This document shows positions 17,501-26,015 of a DNA stretch of 64,000 nt, piece by piece. The translations under genes were made by a program, and so were the position numbers. Below the pieces are notes generated by a model, which was not told the origin of the DNA, did no database searches, and saw only the letters and a list, made by a program, of their open reading frames with translations. The DNA lies in contig NZ_JAUQSY010000007.1 in assembly GCF_030580865.1 (NCBI RefSeq), positions 1 through 64,000 of the forward strand, written 5' to 3'. Positions within the stretch are counted from its first letter, which is position 1. Each line of letters opens with the position of its first letter. The stretch comes from Hymenobacter aranciens. GTDB lineage: Bacteria > Bacteroidota > Bacteroidia > Cytophagales > Hymenobacteraceae.

Positions 17501-18835
17501 TTACACTTCTACCTTCAGGGTAGCCGGCCGCGTGGTTACCTCAAACAATTCGCCGTGCGGCACGATGGTAATCTGCCCGTATTCGCGGAGTAGCATCTGG
17601 TAGGCCTCGGCCACCGGGCGGGGCTTGCGGTCGAGGTCGTAGAGGCCGCAGGGCGTCACGGCGCCACGCTTTTCGGCCAGGCCGTTGTCCCAGTCAATCT
17701 GGTCGATGAGCGAATACCAGGTGAAGCCCAGCACTGGCACACCCTCCTTGCGCATTCTTAGGATGTTGACCCATTGCTTCCACAGCCAGGTGGGGCCGTC
17801 CTTGGGGTCGAAAACGTTGGTTTCGGTGTGCATCACCGGCTTTTTGTAGCGCTGGTAATAATCGTGGGTGATGGTGTACCAGCCCAGCACGTCCATGCTG
17901 GTGCACACCTCGCCATTGGGCAGGATAATCTTCTCGTTACGACCGTAGTAGTCGTTGCCCATCACCTGGTAGCCCGGCGGCTCGCCGGCCATAAACCACT
18001 CGTATTCGCGGCGGGTCATGCCGTTGTCGTAGAGATAGTTCACCACTTCGCCCTCCGGATGATGGGCGTACAGTAAATCCAGCGCCAGAAACCGCAGCTT
18101 ATTCTCGAGCTGCACGGCGGGCGTGCGCTCGGCCCGTAGCTCGTGGGTGAATTCGGCCGACTCGCTCTGCACAATCACGCAGTCGGGGCGCTGCTTGGCA
18201 ATCTGCTGGTTGCCCATGATGCTGGCCGCCACGAGGTGCTTGATGGCCGTCACGAAGCCCTTGTCGGACTTCAACTGCTCGTTCCAGACGCCGTCCTTGG
18301 CGCTCATTTTGGCCGTCACGTAAATCTCGTTTACCGGCGTGTAGTAGCGCACCCAGGGGTAGCGGGCGGCCACCGCCTCGCAGTATTCGGCGAAGTACAC
18401 CGGGAACTCGGGGTTCTGGAAATTGCCCAGCCAGTCGGGCAGCCCGAAATGCAGCAAGTCCAGAATCGGCGTGATGCCCAGGCGCTGGATTTCGGCCATC
18501 GCCAGGTCGGCAAATTCCCAGTCGTACTGGCCCGGGCCCTTGTGAATCTTATAGTAGGGCAGGCCGTAGCGCAGCACCTGCAGGCCCATTGCCTTCACCA
18601 GCGCCAGGTCTTCCTTGTAGCGGTTGTAGTGGTCGCACTCGGCCAGCAGGTCGCGGCGGGTTTTGCCGTGGTCGATGGTCGGGTAGGAGCACTCGATACC
18701 GGTGGCAAACATGAAGTTATTGGGCAGGCCGGTGGGCAGGCCGCTGCCGTTGTGCCCCTGCGCGCCGCCGTACTGGTCGCCCTCGTAGTGGCCGTTGCCG
18801 AAGCGGTTTTTGATTTCGGTGAGGAAGGATTTCAT
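17501..18835 (-). CDS. Family 1-like glycoside hydrolase
   Basis: A 444-residue TIM-barrel glycosidase of clan GH-A, closest in layout to GH1. The likely acid/base glutamate is in YYTPVNEIYVT and the nucleophile in KPVMHTETNVF; early motifs are MFATGIECSYPT and MGLQVLRYGLPYYKIH. No signal peptide, so cytosolic. The substrate cannot be read. The ATG at 18835 follows a large inverted repeat, and the open frame upstream is only read-through of that repeat. It lies downstream of the GMC dehydrogenase genes. Confidence 0.85.
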   Translation of the reverse strand: MKSFLTEIKNRFGNGHYEGDQYGGAQGHNGSGLPTGLPNNFMFATGIECSYPTIDHGKTRRDLLAECDHYNRYKEDLALVKAMGLQVLRYGLPYYKIHKGPGQYDWEFADLAMAEIQRLGITPILDLLHFGLPDWLGNFQNPEFPVYFAEYCEAVAARYPWVRYYTPVNEIYVTAKMSAKDGVWNEQLKSDKGFVTAIKHLVAASIMGNQQIAKQRPDCVIVQSESAEFTHELRAERTPAVQLENKLRFLALDLLYAHHPEGEVVNYLYDNGMTRREYEWFMAGEPPGYQVMGNDYYGRNEKIILPNGEVCTSMDVLGWYTITHDYYQRYKKPVMHTETNVFDPKDGPTWLWKQWVNILRMRKEGVPVLGFTWYSLIDQIDWDNGLAEKRGAVTPCGLYDLDRKPRPVAEAYQMLLREYGQITIVPHGELFEVTTRPATLKVEV

Positions 18836-18840
18836 AGAGT

Positions 18841-19073
18841 AGAACGATAAGCTCCCCTCCTTGGAAAGGAGGGGATGTGAGCTGCGCTGAGCAGCGAACG
18901 GGGGTGGTTCGCCCGGTCGCGCCGTTAGCGTGGTATTGAACAACGCACTATGGTTGGTGCTTGGATTGAATTTTACTGCTTTCGTTCTACCGGCGCGACC
19001 GGGCGAACCACCCCCGTTCGGCGCTCTTCGCGCCTCACATCCCCTCCTTTCCAAGGAGGGGAGCTTCTCGTTC
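18841..19073. repeat. Large inverted repeat between the GH1-like and GMC genes
   Basis: Two arms of about 88 bp (18841-18928 and 18986-19073) face each other across about 57 bp. The arms share GCTCCCCTCCTTGGAAAGGA and GGGGGTGGTTCGCCCGGTCG words; differences sit mainly at a small stem-loop in the middle of each arm. Each arm also holds an inner palindrome (CCCCTCC...GGAGGGG). It looks like a dispersed repeat of two inverted copies. The right arm ends directly at the GMC stop codon. Confidence 0.85.
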
Positions 19074-20750
19074 TTACTTCATCTTTTCCAAAAACCTGTC
19101 CGCCGTGCGCAGGCTCAAAGCCATAATCGTCAGGGCCGGATTTACGCTCAGGGCACTGGGAAAGGTCGAGTTATCAGAGATGTAGAGGTTGGGTACGCCG
19201 AAGACGCGGCCGTCGCGGTCCGTCACGGCGTCGTCGCCGCTCAGGCCCATGCGAGCGGTGCCGATGACGTGGGCGTAGCGCTGGAACGACCAGATATCGG
19301 TGGCGCCGGCGGCTTCCCAGATGCGGCGCATCAGGGCCTCGGCGTGGGCGCTCATGCGCTGCTCGTTGGCTTGGGCGGTGAAGTGCAGGCGGGGCTTGGG
19401 CAGGCCGCGGGCGTCTTTTTCCTCGGCTAGCTCCAAGAAGTTGTCGGCGTGGGGCAGGCAGTCGCCCAGGATGTTGATGCCCGCTACGTGGTTGTAGCTG
19501 CGCAGGTAGTCGCGCAGCGGCTGGCCCCAGAGCTTGCGGCCCCGCGCCACCTGTCCGGCAAAGGTGACGGGCATAATCCCAATGCTTTGCAGCAGGTAGC
19601 CGCCGGCAAAATCGGCATCCTGCGGCCGGTGCGTATCCTGCGAGATGAGGGCGCCTGGGATGCCTTTGTTGGGGCGCACCTCGTCGGCAAAGGTGCCGAA
19701 GACCTGCACGCCGGGGTGGGCCATCAGGTTGCGACCCACCTGCCCGCTGTCGAGCCCGATTTCGTTGAGCAGCAGCAGGCGCGGCGTTTCCACGGCCCCG
19801 GCGCAGAGGAACAGGTGGCGGCAGCGCTGGCGCTTGGTCTGGCCGTTCTGGGTATATACCACGGCCGTGACGGCACCTTGCGCGTTGCGCTCGATTTCGG
19901 TCACGAAGCAATTGGGGCGGATGTCGGCGCCGTGCTGCACGGCCAGCGGGATGTAGGTCACGTCCATGCTGGCCTTGGCGCCGTTGGAGCAGCCGGCCTG
20001 GCAGAAGCCGCGGTTGGTGCAAGCCTCGCGCCAGCCCACGCCCTCCTGGTAGTAGCGGGCCGAGAGGGCCGCGTTGGCAGCGGGGGAGGTGTTGATTCCC
20101 ACTTTCTCGCAGCCCTTTACCATCAGTTGCGCGGCGCTGTTGAGCGGCAGCGGGGCCAGCGGGTAGCCTTTGGCGCGGGCCGGGCCCCAGGGGTAGGGTG
20201 TGGGCCCCGAGATGCCCAGAAATTGCTCGACTTCTTCGAAATACGGCGCCAGCTCCTCGTAGCTCAGCGGCCAGTCTACGCCCAGGCCGAAGTCGCGGTG
20301 CAGGTTCAAATCATCGGGGAGCGGGCGGGGCGTGTAGGCGGTGTAGTGCAGCGTGGAGCCGCCCACGCCGGTGCCGGAGTTGTTTTTGCCCATGGCCAGC
20401 GGGTCGTGGCCGGCGGCCAGCCGCTCATCGTTCCAGAACAGAAAATCCTGGGCTTTCTCGTCGGTGGCAAAGTCCTTCTCGGGCTGGTGCCAGGGGCCGG
20501 CCTCCAGGGCCACCACCTTGAGCCCGGCCCGAGCCAGGCGGGCCAGCAGCGGCGCGCCGCCCGCCCCGGTACCCACGACCACGCAATCCACTTCCTCATC
20601 CGACTCCGGCGTGGGCTGGGCTTGTTCCTGTGGCGTGTCGGCCGGGGTGACCGCTGGTTCGTCGGCCAGCAGCTCGCGCAGCAGCGGGTCCTGAATTTCG
20701 GGCTGCACGGGGTTCAAAATTCCTTCTTCAAGTACTTCCTCGTCGGGCAT
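19074..20750 (-). CDS. GMC-family FAD dehydrogenase, large subunit
   Basis: A 558-residue flavoprotein like the large subunit of gluconate 2-dehydrogenase and FAD-dependent sugar dehydrogenases. The Rossmann motif is DCVVVGTGAGGAPLLARLA (about 54-72); GMC marks include GVGGSTLHYTAY, the cysteine loop NRGFCQAGCSNGAK and the C-terminal HVIGTARMG...NLYISDNSTFPSALSVNP. It oxidises a sugar or polyol hydroxyl. No signal peptide is seen; export with the small subunit by Tat is possible in this family. The ATG at 20750 is chosen because the upstream extension encodes only a Pro/His-rich stretch. Confidence 0.9.
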   Translation of the reverse strand: MPDEEVLEEGILNPVQPEIQDPLLRELLADEPAVTPADTPQEQAQPTPESDEEVDCVVVGTGAGGAPLLARLARAGLKVVALEAGPWHQPEKDFATDEKAQDFLFWNDERLAAGHDPLAMGKNNSGTGVGGSTLHYTAYTPRPLPDDLNLHRDFGLGVDWPLSYEELAPYFEEVEQFLGISGPTPYPWGPARAKGYPLAPLPLNSAAQLMVKGCEKVGINTSPAANAALSARYYQEGVGWREACTNRGFCQAGCSNGAKASMDVTYIPLAVQHGADIRPNCFVTEIERNAQGAVTAVVYTQNGQTKRQRCRHLFLCAGAVETPRLLLLNEIGLDSGQVGRNLMAHPGVQVFGTFADEVRPNKGIPGALISQDTHRPQDADFAGGYLLQSIGIMPVTFAGQVARGRKLWGQPLRDYLRSYNHVAGINILGDCLPHADNFLELAEEKDARGLPKPRLHFTAQANEQRMSAHAEALMRRIWEAAGATDIWSFQRYAHVIGTARMGLSGDDAVTDRDGRVFGVPNLYISDNSTFPSALSVNPALTIMALSLRTADRFLEKMK

Positions 20751-20830
20751 GGGGTGGAATGAGTGAATGGGTGGATGGGTGAATGGGGCGGCTGTGCTTT
20801 GGGGTAATACCGATTCAGCCATTCGCCCAT

Positions 20831-21433
20831 TCAGCCATTGGCCTGAGGTTCCCGCTCTTCGCGTTGGTTGAGGCCGATTTTCGTCCAGGCCGGCAGGTCG
20901 GCCAGGCCCACGTAGCCGATTTCTTCCTGGGCCAGCGGGTGAGCGTAGTAGGTTTCGGTGAGCTCGGCCAGCAGCTCTTCGAAGAAGCGGCCGGCGTCCA
21001 GCTCCTGCCAGGTTTGGCCGGGCGGCTGGCCGTTGGCCAGGGCGTTTATCACGGTATCCTGCTGTTCGAGGTTAAGCGGCAGAAAGTCGTTTTTGAACAA
21101 CTCCTGCGCAATTTCCTGGATGCCGCCCAGGCCCAGGCGGAAGGCCTCACGGTCGGGCGGCAGGGCGTCGTAGCGCCAGCCGTCGGCGCGGCCTTCGGCG
21201 AGGCGCTGGTCGATGGCCGGGGCCAGCGGAATGGCGGTTTCGCGCTCGGGCTGGGGCAGCAGGCGGGCGGCCACGGCGGCGAGCAGGGCAAAGGTTTCGG
21301 GGGCGAAAAACTGCGGCTGGTAGTCGGCAGGCGCGTCGAGCCGGGCTTCGAGGGCGGCGCGGGTGGCGGCCGATACATGCTCGGTAGTGAGCAGGGCACG
21401 CACGGTGCCGGCAGGATAAGAAGGGACTGGCAT
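20831..21433 (-). CDS. Gluconate 2-dehydrogenase subunit 3 family protein
   Basis: A 200-residue small subunit of the membrane or periplasmic sugar dehydrogenase family. Typical features are LTTEHVSAATRAALEARLD near the N-terminus, PETFALLAAVAARLLPQPE and the C-terminal YYAHPLAQEEIGYVG. In related enzymes it stabilises the flavoprotein. It is first in the minus-strand cluster, 80 bp ahead of the GMC start. No Tat signal is visible in this copy, which leaves the location open. Confidence 0.85.
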   Translation of the reverse strand: MPVPSYPAGTVRALLTTEHVSAATRAALEARLDAPADYQPQFFAPETFALLAAVAARLLPQPERETAIPLAPAIDQRLAEGRADGWRYDALPPDREAFRLGLGGIQEIAQELFKNDFLPLNLEQQDTVINALANGQPPGQTWQELDAGRFFEELLAELTETYYAHPLAQEEIGYVGLADLPAWTKIGLNQREEREPQANG

Positions 21434-21572
21434 AAAACGAGGTTGCTGCCGTAATCAGACGGACGGAAGGCCGCTAAGGTTGTGCTTGCACGGCTTCCTT
21501 TTACCGCGCCACGCTTCCCGCGGGCCGGCCGATTCGCGGCGGTTCTCTAAGCTGGGCGGTAACTTCGAACCA

Positions 21573-23579
21573 ATGATGCCCCATCTATCCCGCGCTGCGC
21601 TGCCGGCCCTACTGCTGCTGGCCGGCGCCGCCCACGCCCAGACTCCAATTGCTGACAGCGCCGCCCTGCGCCGGGGTCTGCAGGAGGTATTTATCGTGAG
21701 CCCCTACCGGGCCACGGATAACACGCCGGTTTCCTTCCAGAACATCAGCCTGAAGACCCTGGAGGAAAAGAACTTCGGCCAGGAGCCGACCTTCATCCTC
21801 GGCGAAACGCCGAACGTCAATTTCTCGTCCGACGCCGGTAGCTACAGCGGTTACTCTTACTTCCGTCTGCGCGGCATCGACCAGACGCGGGTGAACGTGA
21901 CGCTCAACGGCGTGCCCATGAACGAGCCCGAGGACCAGGGCGCGTACTTCAACAACTTCCCCGATTTCCTGAACTCGGTGCAGTCGCTGCAGGTGCAGCG
22001 CGGCGTGGGCACCAGCGCCAACGGCGTGGCCAGCTACGCCGGTAGCCTCAATTTTGAGTCGGTTTCGCTGCTGCGGCGGCAGCGGGAAATCGGGGTCGGC
22101 GGCGGCTCGTTTGGCACGCACCGCGAGTACGCCGAGTACGGCAGCGGGCTGCTGGGCAAGCAGGCATTTTACCTCCGGGCGTCCAACATTCACTCGGACG
22201 GCTACAAGGACCGCAGCTCGCACCGCGGGCAGTCGCTGTTTTACAGCTACGGCTACTTTGGGGCGAAGTCGCTGTGGAAGCTGACCGGCTACCTCGGCAA
22301 CCAGCGCAACCAGCAGGCCTGGCTGGGCGCGCCGCTCGACTCGCTGCGCCGGAACCCGCGCTACAACGCCAATTCCGACGAGCGGGACCACTTTCTGCAG
22401 TCGCACACGCAGCTGCAGCACAGCACCGCGCTGGGCGCGAACAACACGCTGACCACGGCCTTGTACTACACCTTCCAGGACGGGAACTACGACCTGGACC
22501 TGAACAACCTCCTCGGCCTCGCGCCCACCGACGACCGGTTCAACTATGCCTTCCGCTACCACCTCGTGGGGCTGTCGTCCACGTTTTCGCGGCAGGTGCA
22601 GCGCTGGAAACTCGACGCCGGCCTGCACGCCAACCTCTACCAGCGCCGCCACACCGGCAGCTTCACCGGCGCGGGCCAGCAGTACCAGAACACCGGGCAC
22701 AAGAACGAGGCCAGCGCCTTTGCCAAGGCCAGCTACCAGCTGGGCCAGTTCAGCCTTTTCGGCGATGTGCAGGCGCGGGCCGTGGTGTTTCGCTACGCGG
22801 GCGCGGTGGAAATTCCCGCCTTCAACTACTCGTTTCTAAACCCGCGGGCCGGGGCCAGCTACGAGCTCCGGCCGGGGCTGCACGCCTACTACAGCATCGG
22901 CCAGACCAGCCGCGAGCCCACGCGCAACGACCTGTTCATGGGCAACGATGAGCCGGTGGACACGCTGGGGCAGGCCCTGTACACTGTCATTCCGCCCGAG
23001 CGGGTGCTCGACCAGGAGCTGGGCGTGAAGTGGAAGTTCCAGCGCGGCCACGTCAATGCCAACCTCTACTACATGAACTTCAGTAACGAGATTGTGCTCA
23101 ACGGCAAGGTTGGCCCCAACGGCCTCTCGCTGCACAGCAGCGCCGCCGAGAGCTACCGCGCTGGCTTCGAGCTGGAGGCCCGCCTCGACCTGACCGATAA
23201 GCTGGCGCTGGTGAACAGCTCGGCCCTGTCGCACAACCGCATTAAGGAAGCGGGCACTGCAATCCAGCCGGTGCTCACGCCCACGGTCATTATCAATCAG
23301 GAGGTGCAATACCGCCGGGCGAAGACGTTCATTTCCCTCGTCGGCCGCTACCAGGGCCGCTCGTTCGTGGACTACGCCAACACCGTGACTCTGCCGGATT
23401 TTTACACCCTGGGCGCGCAGCTCAGCCAGGAGTTTGGGCATTTGAAGCTGACCCTGCGCGGGAACAACCTGACCAACCGCCGCTACTACCAGAACGGTAT
23501 AATCGGCGGCGACGGGCGGCCGTACTACTTCCTGCAAGCGCCCGTGAATTACTTTGCCAGTGCCGCGTATTCCTTCTGA
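21573..23579 (+). CDS. TonB-dependent receptor, coupled to nadR
   Basis: Outer-membrane active transporter of 668 residues with signal peptide (ending AGAAHAQ). The plug starts near ATDNTPVSFQNISLKTLEE and contains YSYFRLRGIDQTRVNVTLNG; the beta-barrel follows and ends YFASAAYSF with the usual terminal Phe. No carboxypeptidase-like N-terminal domain and no SusD partner, so it is not a glycan (SusC) type. The nadR frame overlaps its 3' end by 26 bp, so the two are co-translated; an NAD precursor is the likely cargo (inference). The start is the first of two adjacent ATGs before the signal. Confidence 0.88.
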   Translation: MMPHLSRAALPALLLLAGAAHAQTPIADSAALRRGLQEVFIVSPYRATDNTPVSFQNISLKTLEEKNFGQEPTFILGETPNVNFSSDAGSYSGYSYFRLRGIDQTRVNVTLNGVPMNEPEDQGAYFNNFPDFLNSVQSLQVQRGVGTSANGVASYAGSLNFESVSLLRRQREIGVGGGSFGTHREYAEYGSGLLGKQAFYLRASNIHSDGYKDRSSHRGQSLFYSYGYFGAKSLWKLTGYLGNQRNQQAWLGAPLDSLRRNPRYNANSDERDHFLQSHTQLQHSTALGANNTLTTALYYTFQDGNYDLDLNNLLGLAPTDDRFNYAFRYHLVGLSSTFSRQVQRWKLDAGLHANLYQRRHTGSFTGAGQQYQNTGHKNEASAFAKASYQLGQFSLFGDVQARAVVFRYAGAVEIPAFNYSFLNPRAGASYELRPGLHAYYSIGQTSREPTRNDLFMGNDEPVDTLGQALYTVIPPERVLDQELGVKWKFQRGHVNANLYYMNFSNEIVLNGKVGPNGLSLHSSAAESYRAGFELEARLDLTDKLALVNSSALSHNRIKEAGTAIQPVLTPTVIINQEVQYRRAKTFISLVGRYQGRSFVDYANTVTLPDFYTLGAQLSQEFGHLKLTLRGNNLTNRRYYQNGIIGGDGRPYYFLQAPVNYFASAAYSF

Positions 23580-24582
23580 TAAACCTAAAGTAGGCCTGGT
23601 GCTGGGCAAGTTCATGCCCTTGCACAACGGCCACCTGGCCCTCATCCGGTTCGCCGCCCAGCGCTGCGACCGGCTGATTGTGCTGCTGGGCGTGACGGCC
23701 GGCGAGCCCATCTCCGGCCCCCGGCGCCTGCAATGGCTGCGCGAGGCGCTGGCCGACCAGCCCACTATCGAGCTGCGCTACGTCGATGACGAATTCCCGC
23801 AGTCGGCCACCGCCAGCCGGGTGGTGAGCAAGGCCTGGGCCGACTACCTGCGCGTCACCGCGCCCGGGCTGACGCACATTTTCACCTCCGAGCCCTACGG
23901 CGACTACGTGGCCGAATACCTGGGCATCGAGCACGTGTGCTTCGACCAGCCCCGCGCCACTGTGCCCGTCTCGGCCAGCCTCATCCGGGAAAATCCGGTG
24001 AAATACTGGGACTACATTCCCGCCGCCGTGCGGCCCTGGCTGGTGCCCAAGGTTTGCCTGATGGGGCCGGAATCGACCGGCAAATCGACGCTGGCGGCGC
24101 GGCTGGCGGCGTATTTCGACACCACTTACATCGAAGAGCAGGCCCGCTACATGATGAGCAACACCGCCGAGTGCACCCCGGAGCTGCTGCTGGCCATAGG
24201 GGAGGCCCAGGCCCGCGGCGTGCAGCAGCAGGCCCGGCGCGCCAACCGCATCCTGTTCTGCGACTCCGATTTGGAAACCACCCGCGTGTACGGCCGCTAC
24301 CTGTTTGGGCAGGAGCTGGAATTTCCCGCCTGGGTGGAGGAGTGGCAGCGCTACGACTTCTACCTCTTTCCCGAAATCGACGTGCCCTACGTGCAGGACG
24401 GCAGCCGCCTCGGCGAGCACACCCGCACGACGGCGCTGCGCGACCAGTTTTTCGCGGCGATGCAGGCCACCGGCGTGCCCTACGCGGTGATTACGGGGCC
24501 GGACTGGGACGACCGGTTTCGGCAGGCGGTAGCGGCGGTGCGGGCACGGTACCCGGACCTCCCCGCTCACCCCACCCCCTGA
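23554..24582 (+). CDS. nadR: NadR: NMN adenylyltransferase / ribosylnicotinamide kinase
   Basis: Bifunctional NAD salvage enzyme of 342 residues. The adenylyltransferase motif GKFMPLHNGH is at 18-27; the kinase domain has Walker A GPESTGKST at about 171-179. Together they turn nicotinamide riboside into NMN and then NAD. There is no N-terminal DNA-binding domain, unlike the enterobacterial regulator. No ATG lies before the first motif; a TTG (23554) or GTG (23560) inside the end of the receptor gene must serve as start. The last residues (AHPTP) and stop lie in a dispersed inverted repeat, so the native C-terminus may have been altered. Confidence 0.92.
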   Translation: MPVPRIPSDKPKVGLVLGKFMPLHNGHLALIRFAAQRCDRLIVLLGVTAGEPISGPRRLQWLREALADQPTIELRYVDDEFPQSATASRVVSKAWADYLRVTAPGLTHIFTSEPYGDYVAEYLGIEHVCFDQPRATVPVSASLIRENPVKYWDYIPAAVRPWLVPKVCLMGPESTGKSTLAARLAAYFDTTYIEEQARYMMSNTAECTPELLLAIGEAQARGVQQQARRANRILFCDSDLETTRVYGRYLFGQELEFPAWVEEWQRYDFYLFPEIDVPYVQDGSRLGEHTRTTALRDQFFAAMQATGVPYAVITGPDWDDRFRQAVAAVRARYPDLPAHPTP

Positions 24583-24682
24583 CCCCCTCCCCTTCGGGAG
24601 AGGGGACACCGGTCATGCATGAAATAGAATCGTCAGGCTCCCCCTCTCCCGAAGGGGAGGGGGCCGGGGGGTGGGGTGGGGC
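24565..24682. repeat. Inverted repeat between nadR and the SDR gene
   Basis: Left arm (24565-24605) and right arm (24639-24682) are complementary C- and G-rich sequences built on CCCCTCCCCTTCGGGAGAGG. Each arm has its own TTCGGGA-type mini hairpin. This type of word is common as a dispersed intergenic repeat. It overlaps the nadR stop and ends 6 bp before the SDR stop, so it probably serves as a two-way terminator. Confidence 0.8.
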
Positions 24683-24688
24683 TGGGGC

Positions 24689-25603
24689 CTACTCGTCGCT
24701 ACTCAGCTTCCCGCCCGTCACGTGTACCAGGCTGCCGGTCATGAACGACCCGTCGTCCGAAGCCAGCAGCACGTAGGCGGGCGCCAGCTCGTCGGGCTGG
24801 CCGGGGCGCTTGAGGGCCACCTCATGGCCGAACTTGGCGACTTCCTCGCGCGGCATGGTGCCGGGAATGTTGGGCGTCCAGACCGGGCCGGGCACCACGC
24901 AGTTCACCCGAATGCCCTTCTCGCCCAGGTACAGCGCCAGCGACTTGGTGAGGGCGTGGATGCCGGCCTTCGAGCAGGTGTAGTCCACCAGTAGCGGGTT
25001 GCCCACGATGCCTACGATGCTGCCCGTGTTCACGATGCAATCCCCTTTTTGGAGGTGCGGGATGGCCGCCTGCGCCATCCAGATGTAGCCCATGATGTTG
25101 GTGTCGAAGGTGCGGCGCACCTGCTCCTCGGGGATGTCCTCGAACTTCTCCTGCGCCATCTGGAAGGCCGCGTTGTTCACCAAGATGTTGAGGCCGCCCA
25201 GCTCGGCGCGGGTGCGGCGCACGGCCTGCTTGCACTGCTCGGGGTCGCGCACGTCGAGCTGCAAGAGCAGGCACCGGCGCTTTTCTTTTTCCACTAAGCG
25301 CTTGGTTTCGTTGGCGTCGTCGGCGTTTTCATTGAAGAGCACGGCTACGTGGGCGCCTTCCTTGGCGAAGGCCACGGCCACGGCCCGGCCGATGCCCGAG
25401 TCGGCGCCGGTGATGAGGGCGATTTTGTCCTGCAGCTTGCCGGCGGCGCGGTAGGCGCGCAGGTCGGTCTGGGGCTGCAGCTTCATGTCGGCCTGCTTGG
25501 CCGGGTAGGGCAGCTTCTGGGCGGCGGCCTTCATGTCTTTCGCGGTGGGGCGCTTGGGGGCTTTCGGGGCGGCGGGCTTGGCGGGAGTCTTGGGAGTAGG
25601 CAT
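24689..25603 (-). CDS. Short-chain dehydrogenase/reductase
   Basis: A 304-residue NAD(P)-dependent oxidoreductase of the classical SDR family, close to general stress protein 39 and YghA in layout. Marks: TGADSGIG at 65-72, NNAAFQM, catalytic Y208 and K212 (YTCSK), and VNCVVPGPVWTPNIP. An N-terminal extension rich in Lys, Pro and Ala (about 1-35) precedes the core. Substrate unknown. The frame stays open for 250 codons upstream only because it reads through the 42-bp repeat array; the ATG at 25603 is the family start. Confidence 0.9.
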   Translation of the reverse strand: MPTPKTPAKPAAPKAPKRPTAKDMKAAAQKLPYPAKQADMKLQPQTDLRAYRAAGKLQDKIALITGADSGIGRAVAVAFAKEGAHVAVLFNENADDANETKRLVEKEKRRCLLLQLDVRDPEQCKQAVRRTRAELGGLNILVNNAAFQMAQEKFEDIPEEQVRRTFDTNIMGYIWMAQAAIPHLQKGDCIVNTGSIVGIVGNPLLVDYTCSKAGIHALTKSLALYLGEKGIRVNCVVPGPVWTPNIPGTMPREEVAKFGHEVALKRPGQPDELAPAYVLLASDDGSFMTGSLVHVTGGKLSSDE

Positions 25604-25682
25604 AAGAAGAAGAAAAGGAGGACTCTTCCTTACGCAAAACCCGGAAAGGGGGCTGTGGATGGGCTTGGGGAGCGGTGCGGGG

Positions 25683-25918
25683 TTGAGTTTACCGGACGTG
25701 TCCGGTAGGCTTCCGACGGCCGTCGCATAGCTACCGGACACGTCCGGTAGGCTTCCGACGGCCGTCGCATAGCTACCGGACACGTCCGGTAGGCTTCCGA
25801 CGGGGGTAGCAAGGGCACCTGCCAAGGCAGGTACGCTTCCGACGGGGGTAGCAAGCCTACCGGACACGTCCGGTGGCCTTGCTACGGGGGTAAAAAATCT
25901 ACCGGACACGTCCGGTAA
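25683..25918. repeat. 42-bp tandem array of palindromes, array 1
   Basis: Six palindromes start at 25691, 25733, 25775, 25817, 25859 and 25901, exactly 42 bp apart. Five are ACCGGAC-2 nt-GTCCGGT; the fourth is ACCTGCC-AA-GGCAGGT, another sequence with the same pairing. Between them lies GGCTTCCGACGG with GCCGTCGCATAG or GGGTAGCAAG. The array fills most of the gap between the SDR gene and the secreted protease. The remaining gap (25604-25682, 25919-26015) shows nothing clear. It reads open in several frames as 14-residue repeats but I do not consider it coding. Confidence 0.9.
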
Positions 25919-26015
25919 ATTATTCCAGGCAGGAAACTGCGCCGTTTCGAAGGCCGAACCAACCGCCCCGGCCGCCGGCCGTATCTTCGGCCGGGTAGTC
26001 CTTGTTGTTTTCGCT

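Noticed and set aside
19449..20762. Open frame of 437 codons on the plus strand
   Set aside because: Antisense of the GMC dehydrogenase gene, with composition typical of shadow frames.
21609..22700. Open frame of 363 codons on the minus strand
   Set aside because: Antisense of the TonB receptor; no recognisable feature.
25683..25918. CRISPR array
   Set aside because: The repeats are contiguous 42-bp units without unique spacers, and no cas genes are present.
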